Source: an uncultured Eubacterium sp. (GTDB taxonomy: Bacteria > Bacillota > Clostridia > Peptostreptococcales > Anaerovoracaceae). From it: a stretch of 5,903 nucleotides of DNA. Below are positions 1-5,903 of this stretch, piece by piece; position 1 is the stretch's first letter, and every line of letters begins with the position of its first letter. The translations under genes were made by a program, and so were the position numbers. Under the pieces are notes generated by a model. That model did not search any database. It was not told the DNA's origin and saw nothing but the letters and a program-made list of their open reading frames with translations. The stretch is taken from assembly GCA_900551775.1 (NCBI GenBank), contig URXI01000269.1, positions 1 to 5,903 of the forward strand, written 5' to 3'.

Positions 1-21
1 AGCCCTCTGTCTGTTTTATAT

Positions 22-1089
22 CTAGATCATTGAAGCGATTTTATCACCGGTTTCTTTGGTGCCGATGGATGCTTTTCCGGCACAGATGTCTGGAGTCCTG
101 TAGCCTGCAGCTAAGAACTTTTTGACGGCGTCTTCGATATCATCAGCTTCCTGAGATAACTCGAAAGTGTACCGCAGCATCATTGCGACAGACAGAATCG
201 TCGCTATCGGATTTGCCTGGTTTGTTCCTGCGATGTCCGGAGCAGAGCCGTGAACCGGTTCGTACATGCCGAAATTGCCGGTTGCAAGGCTTGCCGACGG
301 CAGCATGCCGATGGAGCCAGTGATCTGACTGGCCTCGTCTGACAGGATGTCGCCAAAGATATTGCTGGTCACCAGGACATCGAACTGCTTGGGGTTTCGC
401 ACCAGCTGCATGGCGGCATTGTCCACATAGAAATTGTCCAGCTCCACTTCAGGATAATTTTTAGCGACTTCGGCAACGACCCTTCTCCAAAGCCTGGAAC
501 TTTCCAAAACGTTGGCCTTGTCTACGCTGGTTACTTTCTTATTTCTCTTCATGGCCATGTCAAAGGCGACTTCCGCAATCCTTCTGACCTCTTCTTCTGC
601 GTACTGCTCGACATCGTAAGCGGCAGCGCCCATGTCGGTCATCTTTGTGCCTTTTTCGCCGAAGTAGATACCACCGGTCAGTTCTCTGACCACGACGATG
701 TCCAATCCGCCGTCGATAATTTCCGGCTTTAGTGGTGAAGCGTCAGCTAGTTCGTCAAAGACCATGGCCGGACGCAGGTTTGCGAAGAGTCCCAGGGCCT
801 TTCTGAGACCGAGGAGGGCTCTCTCCGGCCTTTCGTCACCTGGCAGATTATCCCAATTAGGACCGCCGACAGCGCCGAGTAGAACCGCATCGCTGCTCTT
901 GCAGATATCTACAGTATCTTCGGGTAGACATTTTCCTGTAGCATCGATGGCGGCGCCACCTGCAAGTACCTGGTTATAGTGAAAAGTGTGTCCGTATTTT
1001 TCGCCGACTTTGTCCAGGACTTTGATGGCTTCGGTCACGACTTCGGGGCCGATGCCGTCGCCTTGGACAACGGCTATGTAATAATTCAT
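22..1089 (-). CDS. leuB: 3-isopropylmalate dehydrogenase LeuB
   Basis: Cytosolic enzyme that oxidatively decarboxylates 3-isopropylmalate with NAD+, the third dedicated step of leucine synthesis. The 355-residue protein is full length for the family. Seen in sequence: N-terminal GDGIGPE (residues 10-16); candidate substrate-binding residues R96, R106, R135 and Y142; K191 with D223 as the catalytic Lys/Asp positions; metal-binding D247 and D251 in the family signature NIFGDILSDEAS (243-254); and a nucleotide-binding loop around 275-288 ending HGSAPDIAG. The D285-I286 pair is the NAD-type choice, known to separate these enzymes from NADP isocitrate dehydrogenases. The start is supported by an AAGGAGA ribosome binding site (1095-1101) 5 bases before ATG. 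It is the last leu gene of the cluster. Only 21 bases follow its TAG stop and they show no terminator, so the operon may continue off the window. Confidence 0.97.
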   Translation of the reverse strand: MNYYIAVVQGDGIGPEVVTEAIKVLDKVGEKYGHTFHYNQVLAGGAAIDATGKCLPEDTVDICKSSDAVLLGAVGGPNWDNLPGDERPERALLGLRKALGLFANLRPAMVFDELADASPLKPEIIDGGLDIVVVRELTGGIYFGEKGTKMTDMGAAAYDVEQYAEEEVRRIAEVAFDMAMKRNKKVTSVDKANVLESSRLWRRVVAEVAKNYPEVELDNFYVDNAAMQLVRNPKQFDVLVTSNIFGDILSDEASQITGSIGMLPSASLATGNFGMYEPVHGSAPDIAGTNQANPIATILSVAMMLRYTFELSQEADDIEDAVKKFLAAGYRTPDICAGKASIGTKETGDKIASMI

Positions 1090-1138
1090 AACAATCTCCT
1101 TATTTGCCTGACTTTTTTGTGTCAGACTGCGTTAGTGT

Positions 1139-1618
1139 CTATTTGATGCTGTTCAGCAGGCCGCCTTTTGCAATCATATCTTTGATGAAATCAGGGAAAG
1201 GCAGAGCTTGATAGGTTTCGTTTTTTGTGACGTTAGTGATGACTCCAGTGTTGAAATCAATTTCGACGATATCTTCGTCTTCGATTTTCTGGCTGGCTTC
1301 AGCACATTCCAAAATCGGCAATCCGATATTGATTGCATTTCTATAAAAGATTCTCGCAAAGGTAGTGGCAATCACACAGCTGACCCCACAAGTCTTTAGG
1401 GTAGCAGGGGCGTGTTCTCTGGAAGAACCGCAGCCGAAATTTTCTCCGGCAACGACGATATCACCTTTTTTTACTTTGTTAACAAAGTCAGCGTCGATAT
1501 CTTCCATGCAGTGGCTGGCCAATTCTTCAGGGTCATGAATATTGAGATATCTTGCAGGGATGATAACGTCTGTATCAACGTTGTTTCCATATTTATGTAC
1601 TCGTCCTTTTGCATCCAT
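1139..1618 (-). CDS. leuD: 3-isopropylmalate dehydratase small subunit LeuD
   Basis: Small subunit of isopropylmalate isomerase; it pairs with LeuC to convert 2-isopropylmalate to 3-isopropylmalate through a dehydrated intermediate. At 159 residues it is the short archaeal/clostridial form rather than the roughly 200-residue enterobacterial form. Seen in sequence: NNVDTDVIIPARYL (12-25), the start of the aconitase swivel domain, and NFGCGSSREHAP (60-71), its hallmark active-site loop with the Ser-Arg pair. The YLN after PAR (24-26) lies in the loop known to separate isopropylmalate isomerases (YL) from homoaconitases (YR), which favours leucine synthesis. The ATG lies 2 bases past the leuC stop and has a strong ribosome binding site inside the leuC end, so translation is probably coupled to leuC. 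The 49-base gap to leuB shows no terminator. Confidence 0.97.
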   Translation of the reverse strand: MDAKGRVHKYGNNVDTDVIIPARYLNIHDPEELASHCMEDIDADFVNKVKKGDIVVAGENFGCGSSREHAPATLKTCGVSCVIATTFARIFYRNAINIGLPILECAEASQKIEDEDIVEIDFNTGVITNVTKNETYQALPFPDFIKDMIAKGGLLNSIK

Positions 1619-1620
1619 AA

Positions 1621-2883
1621 TTAACCTCTCCTTTCAGGTGCCACAATTTTTCCGGCAATGGCAGAAGCAGCCGCCACGGCGGGGCTTGCCAGATATATTT
1701 CAGATTTGGTGTGTCCCATCCTGCCGACAAAATTTCTGTTGGTCGTAGAGATACAGCGTTCCCCTTCTGCTAAGATACCCATGTGACCACCCATGCAAGG
1801 TCCGCAGGTAGGTGTGGAGACCACACAGCCTGCATCGATGAAGGTCTCCAAGTAGCCCAGTTTGATGCATTCTTTGTAAATCTGCTGTGTGGCAGGGACG
1901 ATGATACATCTTACATCAGGATGAACTCGTTTGTCTTTCAGAATTTCTGCCGCAATTCTCATGTCTGAAAGACGACCGTTGGTGCAGGAGCCGATGACGG
2001 ACTGCTGAATAGGTACTTCTCCGACCTCATCTATGGTTCTGCTGTTCCCAGGCAGATGTGGGAAAGCAACTGTCGGTCTCAGCGTACTCAGGTCGATATC
2101 ATAGACGTGATCGTATTCCGCATCTGCATCGGCCTCATAGACAGTGTACGCTCTATCGACACGGCCTTCCATGTAATCCTTTGTAATCTCGTCTACAGGG
2201 AAGATACCGTTTTTGCCGCCAGCTTCTATGGCCATGTTGCAGATTGTAAATCTGTCGTCAATGGACAGGGAGGCGACACCAGGTCCGGTGAATTCCATAG
2301 ACTTGTAGAGAGCACCATCTACGCCGATCATACCGATGATGTGCAAGATGACGTCTTTGCCGCTGACATTCTCAGGCAGGGCACCTGTCAAATTGAATTT
2401 GAGGGCGCTTGGAACTTTGAACCAAGTCTGTCCTGTAGCCATGGAGGCAGCCAGGTCAGTGGAACCGACGCCAGTGGAGAATGCCCCCAAAGCGCCATAG
2501 GTACAGGTATGAGAGTCAGCGCCTACGATGATTTCTCCTGCTGCCACCAAACCTTTTTCTGGAAGAAGGGCGTGCTCGATGCCCATGGTTCCCACATCGT
2601 AATAGTGGTCGATATCAAATCTCTTGGCAAAGGTTCTGCAGGTTACGCACTGTTCTGCACTTTTGATATCCTTGTTCGGCGTAAAGTGGTCCATGACCAG
2701 TGCAATCTTACTTTTGTCAAAGACATTCTCAAAGCCGGCATCATCAAAGACGTTGACAGATACAGAGCCTGAGATATCGTTGGCAAGAAGCATGTCTACT
2801 TTGGCAGTGATCAGCTGGCCTGGAACTACGCTTTCAAGGCCGGCGTGTGCCGCCAGAATTTTTTGTGTCATTGTCATTCCCAT
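1621..2883 (-). CDS. leuC: 3-isopropylmalate dehydratase large subunit LeuC
   Basis: Large, iron-sulfur subunit of isopropylmalate isomerase, acting with LeuD in the cytosol. The 420-residue length matches the short LeuC class of archaea and clostridia (the enterobacterial form is about 466). Seen in sequence: MDHFTP (64-69); GADSHTCTYGALGAF (121-135); and the three expected 4Fe-4S cysteines, C300 in GSCTNGRLSD (298-307) and C360/C363 in TCGPCMGGHMG (359-369), followed by NRNF (382-385) and GRMGH (387-391), conserved around the active site. All key positions are intact, so an active, oxygen-sensitive enzyme is expected. Of the nearby Met codons (1, 3, 5), the first is preferred because AGAGGT lies 8 bases upstream of it. 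Homoaconitase is a related alternative, but the neighbouring leuA, leuD and leuB settle the role. Confidence 0.97.
   Translation of the reverse strand: MGMTMTQKILAAHAGLESVVPGQLITAKVDMLLANDISGSVSVNVFDDAGFENVFDKSKIALVMDHFTPNKDIKSAEQCVTCRTFAKRFDIDHYYDVGTMGIEHALLPEKGLVAAGEIIVGADSHTCTYGALGAFSTGVGSTDLAASMATGQTWFKVPSALKFNLTGALPENVSGKDVILHIIGMIGVDGALYKSMEFTGPGVASLSIDDRFTICNMAIEAGGKNGIFPVDEITKDYMEGRVDRAYTVYEADADAEYDHVYDIDLSTLRPTVAFPHLPGNSRTIDEVGEVPIQQSVIGSCTNGRLSDMRIAAEILKDKRVHPDVRCIIVPATQQIYKECIKLGYLETFIDAGCVVSTPTCGPCMGGHMGILAEGERCISTTNRNFVGRMGHTKSEIYLASPAVAAASAIAGKIVAPERRG
1624..1634 (-). promoter_or_regulatory. leuD ribosome binding site inside the leuC 3' end
   Basis: The last leuC codons (Glu-Arg-Arg-Gly) are written AAAGGAGAGGT at the core, giving a strong ribosome binding site 5-9 bases before the leuD ATG at 1618. 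The two closing arginines use AGG AGA, so the coding sequence doubles as the signal that starts leuD. This supports coupled synthesis of the two subunits. Confidence 0.85.
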
Positions 2884-2891
2884 AATTTTTT

Positions 2892-2898
2892 ACCTCTA
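2892..2898 (-). promoter_or_regulatory. leuC ribosome binding site overlapping the leuA stop codon
   Basis: On the minus strand the leuA stop TAG is the first part of TAGAGGT, which serves as the leuC ribosome binding site 8 bases before the ATG at 2883. Ribosomes finishing leuA thus stop on the site used to start leuC, suggesting translational coupling. The match to the consensus is weaker than at leuA or leuD. Confidence 0.8.
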
Positions 2899-4599
2899 TT
2901 TTACAAAATGTATTTTTTTGTTCATTCTGTTCAGCGCGCTGACGAGAGCGTTGACCGACGCCAGGATGATGTCGGCGTGGGTTCCGATACCCCAGTACAG
3001 ATTGCCGGCTTTGTCGGCGATGCAGACATAAGCGGCTGCTTTGGAGTTGGAGTCAGATCCGATGGCGTGTTCTGAATAGGTGATGAACTTATAATCAAAG
3101 TGATATTGTGTCTTCTTGAGGGCGTTGCTGACTGCGTCAAGACGTCCGTTTCCTTCCGCTTCCAGATTGAAGGATTCACCGTCGATGACCACCCGCATCC
3201 TCACGCCGACGCTGTTGTCTTCTTCTGACTTTGTCGAGGAGAAGTGGCTGAACATGGCTTCTGTGATGTCAATTGGCGTAAAGTCATTGATGTATTCTGC
3301 ATCGAAAGCAGTGAAGATTTCGGCAGGAGACAGCTCTTCATGACGTTTGTCGGATATATCCTTCATCATATATCCCACCTCGGCTCTCATAGCTTTTGGA
3401 ATCACGTAGCCGTAATCGCGTTCGATGATGTATGCAATGCCGCCCTTGCCGGACTGGCTGTTAATTCTGATGACGTCGCCCTCGTATTCCCTTCCGACAT
3501 CGTGCGGGTCAATTGGCAGATACGGCACGGTCCATCTGGACGGATCCATCTCTTCTCTCCACTTCATGCCCTTGGCGATGGCATCCTGGTGGGAGCCGGA
3601 GAATGCGGTAAATACCAAGTCCCCCGCATAAGGCTGCCGTTCATATACATGCATGCGGGTCAGCCGTTCATAGGTCTCCCGGATGCGTTTCATATCCGAG
3701 AAATCGAGTCCGGGATCCACGCCGTGGGAATACATATTAAGAGCCAGCGTTACGATATCCACGTTTCCGGTCCGTTCGCCGTTGCCGAACAAGGTCCCTT
3801 CGATCCGGTCCGCTCCTGCCAGAATACCAAGTTCCGCAGTCGCGACGCCGCAGCCCCTGTCATTATGCGGGTGCAGGCAGAGAATCACGTTATCGCGGTA
3901 ATTCAGGTTCTTATCCACATATTCCAGCTGGCAGGCAAACACATGCGGCATCGCATTCTCGACCGTCGTCGGAATATTGATGATCGCCTTATTATCTGCC
4001 GTAGGCTTCCATACATCCAGCACCGCATTGCAGACATCCACCGCATAGTCGACTTCCGTACCCGGGAAACTCTCCGGGCTGTACTGGAAAGTGAAGTTCC
4101 CATCCGTCTCGGATGCAAGCTCCAGCAGCAGTTTCGCGCCGTCCACCGCGATCTTCTTAATCTCTTCTTTGCTCTTTTTAAATACCTGCTCTCTCTGAGC
4201 AACGGATGTGGAGTTATATAAATGGATGACCGCATGTGGCGCTCCCTTGACCGCTTCAAAGGTCTTCTTGATAATATGCTCTCTCGCCTGCGTAAGTACC
4301 TGTACCGTCACATCATCCGGTATCATGTTCTTTTCGATCAACGTGCGCATAAACTGGTACTCCGTCTCGGACGCAGCCGGGAATCCCACTTCGATCTCCT
4401 TAAATCCAATATCCACCAGCAGCTGGAAAAACTCCAGTTTTTCTTCCAGGCTCATTGGCTCTATCAAGGCCTGGTTGCCATCTCGCAAGTCTACGCTGCA
4501 CCAGATCGGCGGCTTCTCTATAGAGTCCTTCCTTGCCCAGTCGTAAGTAGCAACTGGAGGCATAAAATACGATTTCTCATACTTCTGATAATTTTCCAT
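2896..4599 (-). CDS. leuA: 2-isopropylmalate synthase LeuA (long, yeast/actinobacterial-type)
   Basis: First committed enzyme of leucine synthesis: condenses acetyl-CoA with 2-oxoisovalerate to 2-isopropylmalate. With the ATG at 4599 the protein has 567 residues, like the long LeuA class of yeast, actinobacteria and many clostridia, longer than the roughly 520 of E. coli. Seen in sequence: a TIM-barrel catalytic domain (about 30-330) with signature LRDGNQ (38-43, metal ligand D40 and catalytic R39) followed by K54; the second signature HPHNDRGCG (243-251, metal ligands H243 and H245); and FGNGERTGN (271-279). Residues about 430-567 form the LeuA dimer domain that binds leucine in feedback inhibition, with GNGRLDAVSNAL (483-494) and GSDSNSKAAAYV (514-525). 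The open frame extends to an ATG at 4623, but that codon has no ribosome binding site, whereas AAGGAGAGG precedes 4599. Arginine codon choice in residues 235-321 differs from that of leuB and leuC. Confidence 0.97.
   Translation of the reverse strand: MENYQKYEKSYFMPPVATYDWARKDSIEKPPIWCSVDLRDGNQALIEPMSLEEKLEFFQLLVDIGFKEIEVGFPAASETEYQFMRTLIEKNMIPDDVTVQVLTQAREHIIKKTFEAVKGAPHAVIHLYNSTSVAQREQVFKKSKEEIKKIAVDGAKLLLELASETDGNFTFQYSPESFPGTEVDYAVDVCNAVLDVWKPTADNKAIINIPTTVENAMPHVFACQLEYVDKNLNYRDNVILCLHPHNDRGCGVATAELGILAGADRIEGTLFGNGERTGNVDIVTLALNMYSHGVDPGLDFSDMKRIRETYERLTRMHVYERQPYAGDLVFTAFSGSHQDAIAKGMKWREEMDPSRWTVPYLPIDPHDVGREYEGDVIRINSQSGKGGIAYIIERDYGYVIPKAMRAEVGYMMKDISDKRHEELSPAEIFTAFDAEYINDFTPIDITEAMFSHFSSTKSEEDNSVGVRMRVVIDGESFNLEAEGNGRLDAVSNALKKTQYHFDYKFITYSEHAIGSDSNSKAAAYVCIADKAGNLYWGIGTHADIILASVNALVSALNRMNKKIHFVK
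4579..4593 (-). promoter_or_regulatory. Possible CodY-like box in the first leuA codons
   Basis: The minus strand reads AATTATCAGAAGTAT, matching 11 of 15 positions of the known CodY consensus AATTTTCWGAAAATT. CodY represses branched-chain amino acid genes in many Bacillota when isoleucine, leucine or valine is plentiful. The site lies at codons 3-7 of leuA, where binding could block early elongation. In A+T-rich DNA a four-mismatch match can arise by chance, and the host is not known to carry CodY, so this is only a candidate. Confidence 0.2.
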
Positions 4600-4690
4600 G
4601 TGATTTTCCTCTCCTTCTATCATAATTTCGAATATTAATCATCAATTTTATTGTCGTTTTTTAATACTCCCTTATCCTAACATATGAATA
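4600..4690 (-). promoter_or_regulatory. leuA upstream region, presumed to hold the operon promoter
   Basis: This 91-base, very A+T-rich stretch lies between the symporter terminator and the leuA start. A promoter is inferred here because the terminator should cut off upstream transcription. No convincing -35/-10 pair was found: TTGATG and TATGAT on the minus strand are only 15 bases apart and would start transcription inside the ribosome binding site. There is too little room for a T-box leader, and no leucine-rich leader peptide is visible. Confidence 0.4.
4608..4616 (-). promoter_or_regulatory. leuA ribosome binding site (decides the start)
   Basis: The minus strand reads AAGGAGAGG, ending 8 bases before the ATG at 4599. 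The alternative in-frame ATG at 4623 lies upstream of this site and is preceded only by A+T-rich sequence. The shorter protein beginning MENYQKYEKS is therefore the better choice. Confidence 0.9.
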
Positions 4691-4726
4691 AGAAAAAGGA
4701 AAGTGACATTTTTAATCACTTTCCTT
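4691..4726 (-). terminator. Rho-independent terminator of the symporter gene
   Basis: A perfect 11-base-pair inverted repeat: arms 4696-4706 (AAGGAAAGTGA on the + strand) and 4716-4726, with a 9-base loop. On the minus-strand transcript the stem is followed at once by a U-rich run (TTTTTCTTATT, its first two T being part of the stem). It begins 29 bases after the symporter stop codon. On the + strand the run after the stem is weak and there is no gene to end, so it is read as a minus-strand terminator separating the symporter from leuA. Confidence 0.87.
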
Positions 4727-4755
4727 GATCTATTTTATCCCGTTTTCTCTGCTGC

Positions 4756-5903
4756 TTAATTGGCTTCCAGCGAACGTTTCTTTGTAATGGTTACCTTCTC
4801 CTCGTAGCAGCTGAAGATATCCTCTACCCGCTCCTTCTTAAGCTTTGGCGTTACCACGCTGACTACCGGCACTACCACCAGTCCTGCGATCATAGCGATG
4901 GCTCCTGCATTGATCGGGGATGCAATATAGTGGAAGAACATGTTGGATACGGTAATGCCTACACCGGCAATAAAGCTGGCCCATACTGCAGCCTTTGTCA
5001 CGCCCCTCCAGTACAGTCCGTACAGGAACGGCGCAAGGAACGCGCCTGCCAAAGCCCCCCAGGAGATTCCCATCAACTGGGCGATAAAGGTCGGCGGATC
5101 TAATGCGATCACTACAGAAACAACGATAAAGAATACGATCAGCACCTGCATGGTCCGCACCTGCTTCTTCTCGCTCATATCCTTCATCACATTATCCTTC
5201 AGGAAGTCCAGCGTAAGCGTAGAACTGGACGTCAGTACCAGAGATGCCAGCGTGGACATCGAAGCCGACAGCACCAGCACCACGACGATGCCGATCAGAA
5301 TATCCGGCAGGGATGACAGCATATGCGGGATGATCCTGTCAAACACCACATTCCCCGTCTCATCATAGATCGCCTTACCGTCAAACAGGCGTCCGAATCC
5401 CCCCAGAAAGTAGCTTCCGCCGGCGACCACGCAGGCAAATAGAGTCGAGATCACCGTTCCGGTATTGATCGCCTTCTCGTCCTTAATGGCATAGAATTTC
5501 CCGATCATCTGAGGAAGTCCCCAGGTACCCAGGGAAGTAAGTATCACCACGCCCAGCAGGTTCAGAGGATCTGGTCCGAAAAAAGAAGTAAATGCGCCCG
5601 GCTGTCCCATGGTGACCGGAACATCGCTGGGAAATTCCGCCATCTTCCTTACCGCCTCGATGAAGCCTCCCTGCCCGCTAAGCACGGCGGCAATCACAGC
5701 CACAATACCAATCAGCATGATGATTCCTTGTATAAAATCGTTGATCGCCGTAGCCATGTATCCTCCAAGAATTACATAAATCCCTGTAAATACGGCCATT
5801 ACTACTACGCAGTATGTATAAGGTATGTCAAAGGCCATCTCAAACAATCTGGAGAGCCCGTTATAGATAGATGCCGTGTAAGGCACCAGGAACACGAATA
5901 CGA
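4756..5903 (-). CDS. Sodium:solute symporter (SSS family), 5' end outside window
   Basis: Partial membrane transporter gene; 381 complete codons plus the TAA stop are visible. The frame stays open to the window edge, so the start lies beyond it. By comparison with PutP-like proteins (about 500 residues) some 110-130 N-terminal residues are missing. Numbering from the GTG at 5893-5895, hydrophobic segments are visible at about 27-48, 53-73, 111-127, 146-166, 198-222, 250-266, 270-294, 302-323 and 328-348. SSS features: GGYMATAINDFIQG (44-57), GTWGLPQMIGKF (123-134) and SASMSTLAS (210-218), the last corresponding to the PutP helix whose Ser/Thr pair binds sodium. The C-terminus is charged and cytoplasmic-looking. 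The family takes up proline, pantothenate, sugars or other solutes with Na+; the visible part does not identify the substrate. A terminator follows the gene, so it is probably not part of the leu operon. Confidence 0.9.
   Translation of the reverse strand, partial: VFVFLVPYTASIYNGLSRLFEMAFDIPYTYCVVVMAVFTGIYVILGGYMATAINDFIQGIIMLIGIVAVIAAVLSGQGGFIEAVRKMAEFPSDVPVTMGQPGAFTSFFGPDPLNLLGVVILTSLGTWGLPQMIGKFYAIKDEKAINTGTVISTLFACVVAGGSYFLGGFGRLFDGKAIYDETGNVVFDRIIPHMLSSLPDILIGIVVVLVLSASMSTLASLVLTSSSTLTLDFLKDNVMKDMSEKKQVRTMQVLIVFFIVVSVVIALDPPTFIAQLMGISWGALAGAFLAPFLYGLYWRGVTKAAVWASFIAGVGITVSNMFFHYIASPINAGAIAMIAGLVVVPVVSVVTPKLKKERVEDIFSCYEEKVTITKKRSLEAN

Noticed and set aside
1..21. Sequence after the leuB stop, containing AGAGGG on the minus strand, as the ribosome binding site of a next gene
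   Set aside because: No start codon is visible before the window ends; an ilv gene often follows in such operons, but nothing here shows it.
1108..1125. Small inverted repeat CTGAC/GTCAG with an 8-base loop between leuD and leuB
   Set aside because: The stem is only 5 base pairs, and the minus-strand sequence after it is GGCAAATAAGGAG, without a U run. It is not a terminator and is probably chance.
2056..2772. A 238-codon open frame on the + strand opposite leuC
   Set aside because: It is the antisense shadow of leuC, with a composition that does not resemble a folded protein family.
3244..4221. A 325-codon open frame on the + strand opposite leuA
   Set aside because: It lies wholly antisense to a clearly conserved enzyme, shows no family motif, and is explained by the codon pattern of leuA. 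No terminator or neighbouring gene supports it.
4534..4639. Possible short leader peptide starting at the minus-strand ATG at 4639 (21 codons, running into leuA in another frame)
   Set aside because: It has a single leucine codon, no ribosome binding site and no attenuator structure, so it does not look like a leucine leader peptide.

Overview
The window is a compact leucine biosynthesis operon on the minus strand, preceded by the 3' part of a sodium:solute symporter gene. All five genes read right to left. In transcription order they are: symporter (5' end beyond the window) - terminator - leuA - leuC - leuD - leuB. No RNA gene, insertion sequence, CRISPR array or other mobile element was seen.

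Likely host: an anaerobic member of the Bacillota, class Clostridia. The reasons are strong AGGAGG-type ribosome binding sites before every complete gene, the long DLRDGNQ-type LeuA, the short (archaeal/clostridial-type) LeuC and LeuD subunits, the leuA-C-D-B order, and a G+C content of roughly one half by eye. A Lachnospiraceae-like organism would fit, but this is inference from protein style only.

Layout: 22-1089 leuB; 1090-1138 short spacer; 1139-1618 leuD; 1621-2883 leuC; 2896-4599 leuA (start chosen by its ribosome binding site, 24 bases inside the longest open frame); 4600-4755 intergenic, holding the symporter terminator (4691-4726) and, in fewer than 100 bases, whatever drives leuA; 4756-5903 partial symporter.

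Function: LeuA condenses 2-oxoisovalerate with acetyl-CoA to 2-isopropylmalate. LeuC and LeuD together isomerise this to 3-isopropylmalate. LeuB oxidises it to the direct precursor of 2-oxoisocaproate, which is transaminated to leucine. The last step and the valine branch (ilv genes) are not in the window. The tight gene spacing, with the leuC ribosome binding site overlapping the leuA stop codon and the leuD site inside leuC, points to one coupled transcript.

I found no previously undescribed system here. The points worth a second look are modest: a leuA leader too short for a T-box, CodY-like sequences around the leuA start, and a local cluster of CGC/CGG arginine codons in leuA.
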